Program-made: the position numbers and the translations under genes
Notes under the pieces: model-generated
The model's input: only the letters and a program-made list of their open reading frames with translations
Told to the model about the DNA's origin: nothing
Databases searched by the model: none
Part shown: positions 23,813 to 37,195 of the stretch, piece by piece
Layout: the number at the start of each line of letters is the position of its first letter
Position numbering within the stretch: the stretch's first letter is position 1
Assembly (NCBI GenBank): GCA_963965975.1
Contig: OZ014415.1
Coordinates: 6,391,001 to 6,455,000, forward strand
Source: Xestospongia bergquistia
Lineage: Eukaryota > Porifera > Demospongiae > Haplosclerida > Petrosiidae
Direction of reading: 5' to 3'
DNA length: 64,000 bases

Positions 23813-26800
23813 ATGTCTGGTTTATTTAGAAGGCTAAGAGGTAGAGGTAGAAGTACTAAACTTCCTTCAGGTAATGTTACTAGATATCATGTACTACCTT
23901 AATTAGTAGTAGCACAATATCTACACTTGTAGGTATTATGTAGTCTCACTAACTAGACCATCTTTCTCTACAGTGAGTGTCTAACTAGTGAGACTAGTAT
24001 AATGTATGGACTACATGTATTATAATATATAGTAGAAGATGAGGGTTAGGTTTGTGAAGTATATGTCAAGTTTAATAATTAGTATAGCCTTTGTACAAGT
24101 CTTGTAGTAGATGTGATGACATACTGTAGGTATATTACCTTATATTGTAACATTATCTCAAGATATGGTACATATCATTCTCTACAGGACAATACAAACT
24201 TGATGAAAGAGATTTTCATCACACTCAAGTGATTGGTGATGCTCTGTACTTGTGGGGTGGGGACTCAGATGACCTACCTGATGTACATAATAGTGAGGAG
24301 AAAAAGAGAGTAACTTCACAAGTTCAAGTATTTGATATTACTACTGGTAAATGGAATAATAAGTCTACCAGAGGTAACCCTCCACTAGGAGTGAGGGGGT
24401 ATTTTTGTACAACAATTGAGGACAAAATTATTTATTTTGGTGGATATTGTGGACATGACAGCTGTTTCCATAACAGTCTCAATGAATTAGATATTTCTAC
24501 CCTCACCTGGACCCAACTACAATCTACTAATGAAAACATACCAGTGATGAAGAGAAGCATAGGTGATATGATGTCAATTAAACAAGCAGGACATCATTGT
24601 CTTTTACTTATTGGAGGTCATGGATCCCTACCATCTAAACAATTACCACAAGCCAAATATTATCAGTATCATGATGACAATATACGTACTAATGAACATA
24701 ATATATATGACCTGACAACAGGTAATAACATTAATATATCATATTATATTATCAGATATCACTTATTACAGTCAGTGTCATTACATGTAATTATTGTATG
24801 ATGTATTATTAACATTATGAACATTAGTAACTATAAACTAGGAGTATATAGAAATATTTCCTACTATAAAATTTTAATGTTTGTATTGGATTTACAATTC
24901 AGTAATAACTAAGAATACATGGATATGCAGAGTTTGCCTCAAATTTAAAAAGGCTTTGATCTCTTCATCTGGCCAAAATAATACACTGTAAAAATGATTG
25001 GTTGATTTGACCATTATTTGGTTATACAGGTTGCAATTACAAACTTATTTTTTTTAGAAAAGTAAGCATAATCTGTTTTCATTACTAATGTCCTACTGTT
25101 TATGTAGCTACATAACCAATAATTTCATAGTACATTAGTAATCAAAGTAGTATTAAGGTTACTTTTTACATATGCAACCCACATAACCATGTATTGGTTA
25201 AATTAGCTAATCAATTTTTACAGTGTAGTATTACACTTTATCATTTGTAATATAATTCTGTATACCTTATAACTTTGTCTTTGATCTCATTCACTTTCAT
25301 AATGTTTTAGACACTTTGTATGTATCCTTTTTGCTCTTTTAATTTGTCTTTCCAAGTACTAAGTGTTAACTATTCTCTGTAGACTAAGCATGTATTCTTG
25401 CATATCTGTGTTTACTACATGGTTCCAGTAAAGCAGTTATTACATTCCTAAACATGACTGAACCATATATATGCATTAAATAGAAACTAAGGTGAGATTT
25501 TGCTATACCGTTTGAATTAGTTACCTGCACTGTTTGAATTAGTACAATGTATATAGTGTTATCTTTTATGTATAATAGTTAGTCACTGTTGTATTGACTA
25601 GAAATGTTTTGTATGTTCTTCTTTTAGGTCAATGGATCATACCTGAGATCAGTGGACAATGTATGCCACCTAGTAGCAGCTTTGTTATGGAAAATATTAA
25701 TAATATGAGAGGAATCATTTTTGGTGGTTTTGCTGAAGGCACAACATCTAATACACTCTATATACTGGATATCATCAATCATACAGTGGTGAGTTATATT
25801 GTCATTCATACATTGACTGATAACATGTTATATAATGAGTGTTAGTTAAGTTCATTTGTCTATCTAGCACTGGCAGACTATAGCTAAACCTGATCTAGTA
25901 GTACAGTGGCCAGAGGAAAGGTGGGGTCATGCTGCCAGTATTATCACTGGAACAATATCACCTATACTAGTAATGATAGGTGGACTGGGTAATGATAACA
26001 GAACAATAAATGATTGTTGGATACTGGATATTAATGAGAAGTCATGGACAAAGGTATGTCATTGATAATATTCCTACCATATTACCTCTAATTTAATATA
26101 CAATGATAGTTACTAAGTTAGTACATGTAACTGTCCATATATTTAGAAGTATAATAAATCATATTCATTTACTACTAATATATTATAATATGTTGTTATC
26201 ATTATTGTTATCATAATTATTACCATTGTACAAAATTATAGTTTACTTAAAGTAGATGACCTTGGGACATTGTATTTCAGAGTAATAGTTCAACAACATT
26301 AACAAATCATATAATGTAAATTAATTGTGCCATTTTATTATAATTATTACAATGTTAGTTTATGGATTTTTAATTCCAACAGATTAATCTACCTGACTCT
26401 GTCGCTAAGAGATGTGCCCACTCTCTATCAACATTTATTATGGGACCACATTGTGTGTGGTTAATAGTTGTAGGAGGTTATGAATATTCTGATAATAGGA
26501 TAGCTATCACAGACCCTAATATAACAACATTGGTAGAACTAGGTAAGTAAATCATTATACACATAATAATTGGTCTGTAGCAGCTAACGCTACTTAGCCC
26601 ATGTACTGTGTTTTTAATAGTATATTTTACAACTTTTCACATTTATACTTCACTGATAATGTTATAGTATTTAGACTAATCTCTTTTCTTTGCATCAGCT
26701 CATTGAAGTCAGTTCTTTATAATTTCTTGATTTCTTGTTGACTTTTTTGTCTTCTAAGCATTGCCTCATTGCTTCATGCCATATAATAGACCTTGTGCAT

Positions 26801-29542
26801 AATTAATTACCTCTGAAAATTTTGATCACACACAATGTTGACCTTACTACTTATTTTTTGCTTTCTGTTCTCTGAATAACAAATGTTGTATATACTAGGA
26901 ATACCTAGAAACACAGGGTTTGCCTCACATAGTGAAAGATTCAATCTCTTAGTCTGGAAAAATAGTATTACACATTATCATTTGTAGCATAATTCTGTAT
27001 ACCTTATAACTTTGTGTATGATCTCATTCACTTTCACAATACTTTAGACACCTTGTATGCATCCTTCTGCTCTTTTAAGTGTCTTAAATGTGTATGCTTT
27101 TTCATTTCTTCAAGTTTATTACATCACTAAACATTGAGTAAATGTTTTCTCTGTAGAGATGACTGCTTTTGCGCATCTGTGGTTACTAGGGTTGTGTCAG
27201 GCACTTTTGGGCTTAAGCACAGTTTTTGAAGTGCTTCAAAGCTCTTTGTCAATTTAAGCACAAGTGCTTGTGCTCAAACACAAGTCTTAATTGTCTGTGC
27301 TTGTGTTTAAGTCTTTAAGTCCAGTGATGAAGAAAAAAAGGAGATGAGACTCATGCTCAAACAAAAAGTAGAAACTTTGACTAGAAAAGGTTTTCAAAAT
27401 ATCAAGAATAGCTGAAATTGTACTTGGTATCCCTGCTTTATCTGCTGCCATTGAGAGACTCTTCAGTATTGCTGGAAAGATATATTGCCAAGATATCGTT
27501 ATTGACACAAAATCTGAACAATCAATGTTTATTAATTAGATCTAATTAAAATAATGAAATAACTACATGTATTATAACTGTTGCTAGTTTAGATGATTAG
27601 AATAAAAGTGCTTTAAAGTTAAGTACTCTAACAAAGGGCTTGTGCTTGTGCTTAAGCACATGTGGAAATGTTAGTACTTGGTGCTTGACGTAATTTGAAA
27701 GTGCTTGTCCTTGTACTTAAGGACTTTTCCAAAGGGCTTGACACAACCCTGCTGGTTACGTGTTCCAGTAAACCAATTATTGCATTCTTAAGCATGACAA
27801 AACCACACACACATAATCATCTTTATATCATGTAATTATTATAACTGATTAAGTAACCTCCATGTCAGTTTTCACATTGATTTATTTTGTATATAACTGT
27901 TGTTGCTATGGGAGACTCTATAATTGACAAATCGTATGTAACATACTGACAACATGCAATGTTTTACTATTATAGATATATAAAAGGTGACATATATAAC
28001 CATCATATATGTTATACTAGTAGTACTACATTGTATACTGACATTAGTACTGTTCTGTTCTCTCATATAGTCCTCAATGATGGTCAATGGTCAGTAGGGT
28101 TTGTACTAGACTCTAATGACCTGACCTCAAATGATGATGACTACCAACAAAGAGTACTAAAACGACTTACAGAAGGAAGGAGAGAATGTCACATAGAACA
28201 AAGACAGAAACTAAATATAAAACAAGAAGACAAAGATCTTCAATCTATCATTCAGTCTCTTCATGACGAGTTAAGAGAGACTAGAAATCATCATCATCGA
28301 CAACTGCAGCAAACACAGCAAGCTCAACAGAAAATACAGGATTATCAACAACAGTTACAACAGTCTCAACATGAGGTACAAGAGACAAATGATCAATATC
28401 AACAACAACTACAACAGCAACAACAACGGATACAAAAGTTAGAACATCAGCTACAAGAGTCTCAACATCAGTTACAAGACTCTGAACAGCAGTTACAAGA
28501 GTCTCAACAGCAGTTACAACAGTCTCAAGATGAGATACAAGAGAAAAAAGATCAATATCAACGACAGCTACAACAGCAACAACAATGGATACAAGAGTTA
28601 GAACATCAGTTACAACAGTCTCAAGATGAGATACAAGAGACAAGACATGCTAGAGATCAATATCAACAAAGTAATCTTAGTCTTCTACAGCGACTTCAAC
28701 AAACAGAACAAGCTCGACAAGATATTGAACAACAATTAGAACAGCTTTGTTCTCAACAGGATCAACCTCATTGGGTTGTGGGTAGAGAGGAGGTGATAAT
28801 GACACAGGAGGTCTTAGGTAAAGGATCATATGGCAAAGTTAAAGTGGCTGTATTCCGAGGTCTAAGAGTAGCTGCCAAGTCTCTTCACAATATCATCATC
28901 TCAGAGTACACCCAAGATCACTTTTTCAGGGAAATGGACATCGCTTCTAGAGTACGTCATCCTAATCTTGTCCAATTTATTGGGGCTACTACAGTGGGTA
29001 CACCTATCATTCTCATGGAGATCATGGCCACAAGTCTTTATAATGAGCTTCAAAAGAAGGCTTTCACACAATCCCAAATACTCGGTATCAGTTGCAATGT
29101 AGCTTCAGCTCTTAACTACCTCCATTTATGGAAACCAGACCCTATTATCCATCGAGATATAAGTAGCCCAAATATCCTGTTAGAACCATCAGTAGGTGAT
29201 AGCTTTAAAGCTAAAGTAACTGATTATGGAGCAGCTAATCTTCAACAACAAGCCAAGACAAATATGCCAGGAAATCCATCTTATGCTTCCCCAGAGTCTC
29301 ACTATCCGGATGATCACAGTCCAGCAATGGATGTCTATAGCTACTCTGTACTATTGATGGAGATGATCCTTCATTGTCCACCTGCTATGACAGTTCCTAA
29401 GAGAGAAGAACAAGCTAATCATGTATCATGGCCTCCTATGTCCTCTCTTATTCAGAGGTGTCTCAACCGAGATCGTCATTGTCGTCCAACTATGAGCCAG
29501 ATCTTAGATCAACTCAAACAAGAAAAACATGTAATAAACTAG
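23813..29542 (+). CDS. K4: Kelch, coiled-coil and TKL-like protein kinase (856 aa)
   Basis: Exons 23813-23870, 24188-24721, 25628-25788, 25868-26053, 26383-26542 and 28071-29542 give 856 codons plus stop in frame. The first exon is nearly identical to that of K2 (MSGLFRRLRGRGRSTK). This copy has the longest coiled coil, with many Gln-rich heptads (QLQESQQ, QLQQSQDEIQE). The kinase keeps LGKGSYGKV, AAKSLH, FREMDIA, HRDISSPNILL, DYG, SPES and DVYSYSVLLME, so it is probably active. Intron 2 (24722-25627) is enlarged by a block that also occurs in intron 5 and by a MITE. Intron 5 (26543-28070) carries a hAT remnant. The open frame extends upstream of exon 6 to 27959, but that part is intron. Confidence 0.85.
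24984..25225. mobile_element. Second copy of the TA-flanked MITE, in K4 intron 2
   Basis: The terminal inverted repeats start cactgtaaaaatgattggtt and end with the complement (cagtg), flanked by TA at 24982-24983 and 25226-25227. The ends and the ggttatacaggtt motif match the element at 17151-17400; the interiors have diverged. The same intronic sequence occurs without the element near 26960 (aaaaatagtattacac), an empty site with a single TA. Confidence 0.85.
27187..27751 (+). mobile_element. hAT transposon remnant in K4 intron 5
   Basis: The inverted ends are tagggttgtgtcaggc and, reversed, cagggttgtgtcaagc. An 8-bp target duplication with one mismatch flanks it (gtggttac at 27179-27186, ctggttac at 27752-27759). 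K2 intron 5 has the unoccupied sequence gtggttacgtgttcc near 15010. The interior on the plus strand reads IPALSAAIERLFSIAGK, then CQDIVIDTKSEQSMFIN and a stop, which matches the C-terminal dimerisation region of hAT transposases. Most of the transposase is missing, so the element is non-autonomous. Confidence 0.85.
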
Positions 29543-31389
29543 AAGTGAACTAACTTTGTGTGATACATTCTTGATCTGTAGTTTTTTAGTTCTTACTTTT
29601 ACTGTATAATATATTATATAGTTTTTAATGATTTTCAATGTATGTTATTTGTTTTATTGATTTTTTATCAGTATAAAGCTGAATACTTTTCTCTGTTGTT
29701 CTGTGTTACTAATTTTGTTAATTTTTGCAGTTAAATAACTTAGTGTTTGGTACCAAGGTCAGTCTAAGAGTGTAGCAATGAATAAAGTTGTCAGTGAGTT
29801 TATACCTTAACAATGGCTGTTTCTAATTGTAGTATACACTATCTCCACAAAAACCATTCTCCCCAACTTGAAAACATCATAAAACTCCATTATTACAAAT
29901 TGCTAAACCAAACAACAAACAAAGCATGAGCTAAAACAGTCACTTTTATCAAAGCTCCAATCACTCAATTTACTTAAATCAGTTATAGGTAAGTAGTAAC
30001 TTACATAGTTTTCAATAAACACTGTATACACACATATTTTAGATGTGATAACGACGTTAAATCTGTAAACAATGAAAAATTGTTGCATGCGTAATTATGC
30101 ACAAAATTTTGAGGATAATAAATAGTTGATACTACAGTGGTGACATGAACAATGAATTAGTTACTACACTACCAAGTATACGTTTTTTTCCGTATTTTTA
30201 CTGATTTATATGTACTGGTATGGGCATACAGAAATTTTATTAAAAGTATGGATAATCTAATACACATTATACAAAATGGGCTTCAGCACTAATTCAACTT
30301 CAAGTACCTCTTTGAGCCTGACTGAGTCTCTGTCTGACTCTGAATCTGAAGAATCAATTAAAAGACTGAGATTTGGTAGTCAGGAAAGAACATTGTAGTC
30401 CAGTGGAAGTTTAAGAGCTAAGTAATGTAAGAAATTTATCTTATAAAAAGTCTTAACTATAGTATTCTATTTCTGTGTCCATATTGCAGATGTAATTAAA
30501 TTTTGCGTTATATCAATATAAACATTATATATATTGTCATGTTCAAGAATACTCATTACTGAAAATGACTCTGAAATACAGCATTTTTGTACTGAATCTT
30601 TAAAACCACACTTGGAGGCATTGCACTACATATATTCTTGTCCCATAGAAATTCTAGCCATGACTTTCAATCAAAGAAGTATCAAAACCTAGCCTTGTTG
30701 CAGCATACACAACTAATTACAACAAATAGCCTTTTAACATCATTACCAGATGAAGTTGTTGACAACACCATTAATGATGTGAAGCATTATTTCACTGATC
30801 ATGTCTGGTATGAATTATTACAAAGAGGTATATCAAAATATGCAATGTAAAGAATTATTTTACTTGTTTTTGATATAGTAAATGAAAAGAAATGTAAATG
30901 GACCTGTAAATTATGGAATAATGTTTCTACAACAATGAATATGACACAATGTGAAGAGTGGTATCACTGGTACATTTATCAAACCAAAGAATATATAAAT
31001 TTTGTCTTTGATCCAACATACAGCTTCACTTACATTCAATATAGCCTGTTGTTAACATCAAACATCCTGCCATTTCTGAATGGTGTTGTAATACGTGCTT
31101 AACATCTAAGAAGACAAGACAAAATACATTATAAGTCTAACACAATCAATACTCAATACAACAATAGCTTCATTAACAGACTATGAATATTATTTCATTA
31201 CGCCATTATTATAATTAGAAAGCAACACATGACTCTGTACGTGATTGTAGTGTTCACGTGTTCGACCAAAAAATTAAATAAGACTTATGAATATTAAATT
31301 AAATACGTTCCTGTGCTTGCATTCTGCCAACCAAGAAGACACTTCGACACAACAGCAAAGGGTAGGTTACGATGGACTAGACACAACCC
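29543..31389. other. Spacer between K4 and K5
   Basis: The first part resembles the K 3' flank. The open frame at 30638-30850 (it includes SLPDEVVDNTINDVKHYFTD) starts in the middle of sequence without a promoter or splice context, and I do not recognise it; it may be a transposon relic. Nothing else is supported. Confidence 0.4.
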
Positions 31390-34300
31390 ATGGCTAATTT
31401 CTTTAGAAGGCTAAAAGATAGAGGTAGAACTCCTGAAGCCCCTTCAGGTAATGTTACTAGATGTCATGTACTAAATTAGTAGTAGTACCATATCTACACT
31501 TGTAGGTATTATGTAGTCTCACTAACTAGAACATCTTTCTCTACAGTGAGTGTCTAACTAGTGAGACTAGTATAATGTATGGACTACATGTATCATAATA
31601 TATAGTAGAAGATGAGGGTTAGGTTTGTGAAGTATATGTCAAGTATATAATTAGTATAGCCTTTGTACAAGTCTTGTAGTAGATGTGATGACATACTGTA
31701 GATATATTACCTTATACTGTAACCTGATCTCAAGATATGGTACATATCATTCTCTACAGGACAATACAAACTTGGTGTAAGAGCCTTTCATCACACTCAA
31801 ATCATTGGTAATGCTCTGTACTTGTGGGGTGGGGGCTCAGATGATTTACCTGATGTACATAATAATGAGGAGAAAAGAAGAATAGCTTCACATGTCCAAG
31901 TATTTGATATTACTACTGGTAAATGGGACAATCAGACTACCAGAGGTAATCCTCCACTAGGAATGACTGGTTATTTCTGTACAACAGTTGAAGACAAAAT
32001 TTATTATTTTGGTGGGTATTGTGGACATGATGATTGCTTCCATAACAGTCTCCATGAGTTAGATACTTCTATCCTCACCTGGACCCAACTACAACCTACT
32101 GATGACAATATAACAGTGATGAAGAGAGGCAGTGGTGGTATTATGTCAAGTGAACAAGCAGGACATCATTGTCTTTTAGTTATTGGAGGTGGTGGACCCC
32201 CACCCTCTATACAATTACCACAAGCTCAATATTATCAGTATCCTGATGGTGTAGTATCTACTAATGAACAAAATATATATGACCTGACAACAGGTAATAT
32301 CATTACTATATCATATTGTATTATCAGATATCACTTATTACAGTCAATGTTACTACATGTAATTATTATATGATGTATTATTATATGTTACAATAATGAA
32401 CATCAGTAATTGTAAACTAGAAGTATATGGACTATATATCTTATCATTAATGATTAGTATGTGTGTTGTGGTTTATAAATCTTTTTGCTCATTAAAGTAC
32501 AATATGTTTTATGTATAATATTTAGTCATTATTATTACATGTGTTTTATTTGTTCTCCTTTTAGGTCAATGGATTATACCTGAGATTATTGGACAGCGTA
32601 TGCCACATAATACTAGCTTTGCTATGGAAGCAGTAAACAATACAAGAGCAATCATCTTTGGTGGTAATACTGAAGACACAGCAACTAATACACTCTATAT
32701 ACTTGATATCATCAACCATACAGTGGTAAGTTATATTATCATTCATACACTGACTGATAACATGTTATATAATGAGTGTTAGTTGAGTTCATTTGTCTAT
32801 CTAGCACTGGCAGACTATAGCTAAACCTGACCTAGTAGTACAATGGCCAGAGGAAAGATATGGTCATGTTACCAGTATTATCATTGGATCAATATCACCT
32901 ATACTAGTAATGATAGGTGGACTGGATGATGATAGCAAAACAATAAAGGACTGTTGGATACTGGATATTAATGAGAAGTCATGGACAAAGGTATATCATA
33001 TAATATTAGTTTATAATATAGAATACTTTTTACTCAGGTAGATGGTGTTTTAGAGTAAAATGACAAACCAAAAATAATTTATTTAAATGGAGTTAAATAA
33101 AAACTTGTTGTAAATTCAAGTGGAAACTATTAAGTAGTTAACAATTTAGGTGATAGTGGTCATTTTAATGAGAAATTCTTTACGTACTGTAAATATATAG
33201 TGTTCATTGCTCAGATCAAGTCCAGTTAGTGATTTAAGACTGTATTTTCTTAACTGTGAGTGCTATGATGATGATTGTGACTGATCATAATTTAAAAGCT
33301 TGAAGCTTCATATTAGCTTGGGTAGCATTCTATAGTCTTCTATAAATACTTATGCTAATTCTCTAATGTTTCTGTGAAGTAAGTATCTTTCAAAACAATT
33401 ATAGGATGATTTTTTAATTGTAATCTTTAGTTTATTAATTTCCTAAACAGCTAGTGCTCTAGTTTTTGTATAAGAGTTTCAAGATATATTGAATTGTGTG
33501 AACTATATATCTCCAGCTTATTCTTATTATGAGTTATAACACTGTATTAAGTGGTCAATTCAAACTGATCAGAGTATAATATTTATAATTATTAAGAAGA
33601 ACAATTATTACTTTATATCAAATTCCTATATGATCTTAATTGTACTACTTAAGTATGTGTGTAGTATATTAGTAATAAAATATTAAAATGGTATATATTT
33701 TGTGCCTACATGAAGTATATCCTCACTATATTATAGTTTATCTATACATGTATGTCTCTATATACTACAGATTAATCTACCTGACTCTGTTACTAAGAGA
33801 TTTATCCACTCTCTATCAACATTTATCATGGGACCCTATTGTGTGTGGTTAATAGTTGTAGGAGGTGGAGTAAATCATGAAGATTACACACTTGTAAAAG
33901 ACCCCAATATAACAATGTTGGTAGAACTAGGTAAGTAAGTCATTACACACATAATAACAGGGCTGTAACACCCACTTAGGCAAATTATTAAATTATGAGC
34001 CAACTATTTTTTGATACCTGTGGTATAATTTTTCACATTATTTATCTCATTGATAATGTTAGTATTATGACTGATCTCTTTCTTTACATCAACTCACTGC
34101 AATTAGTTTATTAAAATTATAGTTTCTCAATAATTTGTTGCCCTTTTTGTCCTCTGGTCATTAAGACCACACCTCTAATGAATAATTAGTTATTCCTGAA
34201 AATTTTTGTAGTACACAAAGCATGCTATGTTTGCCTTAGTGCTCATTTTTTTCTTTCTACAGTTTTGAAAAACAAATGTCACATTTATTTTATGTATAGA

Positions 34301-36024
34301 TCATGTCATAGTATTTCTATATCAATCTTTAAGAATGTAATAGAATATGATGATTTCGTTTTTTTATCTATTAACTTTCTTATATCACCATCTTTACATC
34401 ATGTAAATGTTAAAAGTAACAATTAAGTTTAACTTCATGTACTGTCCATTCAAAGACATGTATTATAACACAGCAATTTGATTTTATCATGATGTTGAGT
34501 ACAAATACATTATTATATATTAATACTGTTAAATCTTTGCTTGCATTAACATGTAAACAATCATGTCCAAATTATATAATTTCACAATGATTTAATTGGT
34601 ATATATCTGTTGTTGCTATGGGAGACTTATAGTTGGCATATTATATGTAACATACCAACCACAATGTTTTACTATATAGTTATTATATAACAGGTGACCT
34701 TGTTATGTACTACATAGTATAGTCTTATTACTATTATATATGTTATACTAGTAGTACTACATTGTATACTGACATTAGTACTGTTGTGTTCTATCATATA
34801 GTCCTCAATGATGGTCAATGGTCAGTAGGGTTTATACTAAACTCTAATGATCTAACCTCAACTGATGACTACCAACGAAGAGTACTAAAACGACTCACAG
34901 AAGGAAGGAGAGAATGGATAGAACAAGGAGAGAAACAGAATGTCAAACAAGAAGACAACGAGCTTCAATCAATCATTCGGTCTCTTCAAGATGAGTTAAG
35001 AGTGACTAGAGATAATTATCAACAACAACTACAGCAAACACAGCAAGCTCAACATCAGTTACAAGAGTTTCAAGATGAGATACAAGAGTTTCAACATCAA
35101 TTACAACAATCTCAAGATGAGATACAAGAGACAAGACATGCTAGAGATCAATATCAACAAAGTAATCTTAGTCTACTACAACGACTTCAACAAACAGAAC
35201 AAGCTCGACAAGATATTGAACAACAATTAGAACAGCTTTGTTCTCAACAGGATCAACCTCATTGGGTTGTGGGTAGAGAGGAGGTGATAATGACACAGGA
35301 AGTCTTAGGTAATGGGGCATATGGTAAAGTTAAAGTGGCTGTCTTTCGAGGTCTGAGAGTAGCTGCCAAGACTCTTCATGGTATTATCATCTCAGACTAT
35401 ACCACGGATCTGTTCTCCAGAGAAATGGACATTGCTTCTAGAGTACGTCATCCTAATCTTGTCCAATTTATTGGGGCTACTAGAGTGGGTACACCTATCA
35501 TTCTTACAGAGATCATGACCACAAGTCTTTACAATGAGCTCCAGAAGAAGGCCTTGACACAATCCCAAATACTGGGTATAAGTTGTGATGTAGCTTCAGC
35601 TCTTAACTACCTCCATTTATGGAAGCCAGACCCTATTATCCATCGAGATATTAGTAGCCCTAATATCCTGTTAGAACCATCAGTAGGTGATAACTTTAAA
35701 GCTAAAGTAACTGATTATGGAGCAGCTAACCTTCAACAGCATACCAGGACAGATATGCCAGGAAACCCAGCCTATGCTTCCCCAGAGTCTCGCTATCCAG
35801 ATGATCACACTCCAGCAATGGATGTCTACAGCTACTCTGTACTATTGATGGAGATGATTCTTCATCGTCCACCTGCTATGACAGTTCAAAAGAGAGAAGA
35901 ACAAGCTAGTCATATATCATGGCCTCCTATGTCCTCTTTCATCCAGAGGTGTCTCAACCGAGATCGTCATCGTCGTCCAACTATGAGCCAGATCTTAGAT
36001 CAACTCAAACAACTAAAGATATAA
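31390..36024 (+). CDS. K5: Kelch, coiled-coil and TKL-like protein kinase (773 aa)
   Basis: Exons 31390-31447, 31760-32293, 32565-32725, 32805-32990, 33771-33930 and 34802-36024 close in frame to 773 residues. The N-terminus is MANFFRRLKDRGRTPEAPS. The Kelch part and all introns are nearly identical to K1. The coiled coil is shorter than in K1 or K4. The kinase motifs are LGNGAYGKV, AAKTLH, SREMDIA, HRDISSPNILL, DYG, SPES and DVYSYSVLLMEM. GQRMPH in exon 3 replaces the Cys found in the other copies (GQCMP). It is followed at 36435 by a decayed 5' end of vasa, which shows that K5 was duplicated together with the K6/vasa boundary. Confidence 0.85.
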
Positions 36025-36434
36025 TAAACTAGAAGTGAACTAACTTTGTGTGATACATTTTATAGTTTATAGGACTTGTATACTTTACCTCTTTTTATAA
36101 GTTATGATGTGTACAATATATTATTAATAGTGTGTAGTTGTTTAAGTGATTTTCAAGATATGGTATCTGTTGCATTACAGTTTTTTTGAAGGCTTTTGTT
36201 ACTAGTGTTTGATATAGATTTGCAATTAATTAACTTTAATAATTATTATTAATTTCTATTGTAATAAAATATCATTAATATTTTGTCTGGAAGTGCTACA
36301 ATTGTGCAGGTTGAGTTATCTGACTGACTTCTAAAGGTACTCACGGTACTAGTAGTAAGAATTAGTGTTATATTGTCCTGTACTTTAGATGAGTTAATGT
36401 TAACAGATTGTCGTCTGTAACTGATATAAGTAAA
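36025..36434. other. K5 3' flank and copied vasa promoter region
   Basis: This matches 42464-42864, the interval between K6 and vasa (shared: gtactagtagtaagaattag, attgtcctgtactttagatg). It includes the K 3' UTR and presumably the vasa promoter and 5' UTR. Confidence 0.65.
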
Positions 36435-37195
36435 ATGTCTGAAGACTGGGATGAAGATGACAATGGACCTACTACTACTACTATGACTACCTTGACTCCA
36501 GTAAGTTCTAACTCTTAATATGATTGTAGTCTAGTAAACTGTTATACCATGTAATATGTACAATGTCTATAACATAAGACCATATGCTTAATTCAAATAT
36601 TCAAAATGATTTATACGTGTGTGTTAGCTTGAGTGAATATTATTAGACCTTTCTACGTGTATATGTGTTCACTAAACAACCCTAGATGTACTCCAATAAC
36701 CTTTTATGATAGCTACTGGGTTATTCAGCTGGCCTTAGTCATTTTTGTACTGTCCAGTAATATTTAAAACTATTCTATGATATCAGACTGTATAGTGATG
36801 ATAGGAGTCATAGGACCTGATCATCTATCAGAAGTTTTACTAAAGTTTGGTGTTCTTAATGTCCCTTACTCTGTTATATACTTATTATATCTTGTGAGTT
36901 AACTACCAACTGCTTTAATGATACTATTATCACAAAATAATGCGTGTTGATTATGTTCTATAATAATTATAAATGGTTTGATATAGTCATGACTGCTTTG
37001 AGCTCCCTCTCCTTCCCTCCCTCCCCTCTTCTCTCTCCCCCTTCCAGTCATTTAGTAGTAATATTGAAGGTGGTGGAGGATGGGAATCAGCCACGTCACA
37101 GTAGTGGCAGAGGTAGTGGGTGAGACTCATCTAATTCATATGGTAGTGGTGAATTTGGTGATAGTGGTGGTAATAGAAACACTTCTCTCTTTACT
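36435..37195 (+). pseudogene. Decayed 5' end of vasa (exon 1 and part of exon 2)
   Basis: Exon 1 (36435-36500) is open and nearly identical to real vasa exon 1 (MSEDWDEDDNGPT), with one or two extra Thr codons and a good GTAAGT donor. The pyrimidine-rich acceptor and exon 2 start follow at 37048, but a small deletion and a TAG at 37102-37104 end the frame after about 18 codons, and a second stop follows. Homology to vasa ends near 37195, with no helicase core. Because the promoter side was copied too, it could still be transcribed. Confidence 0.85.
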
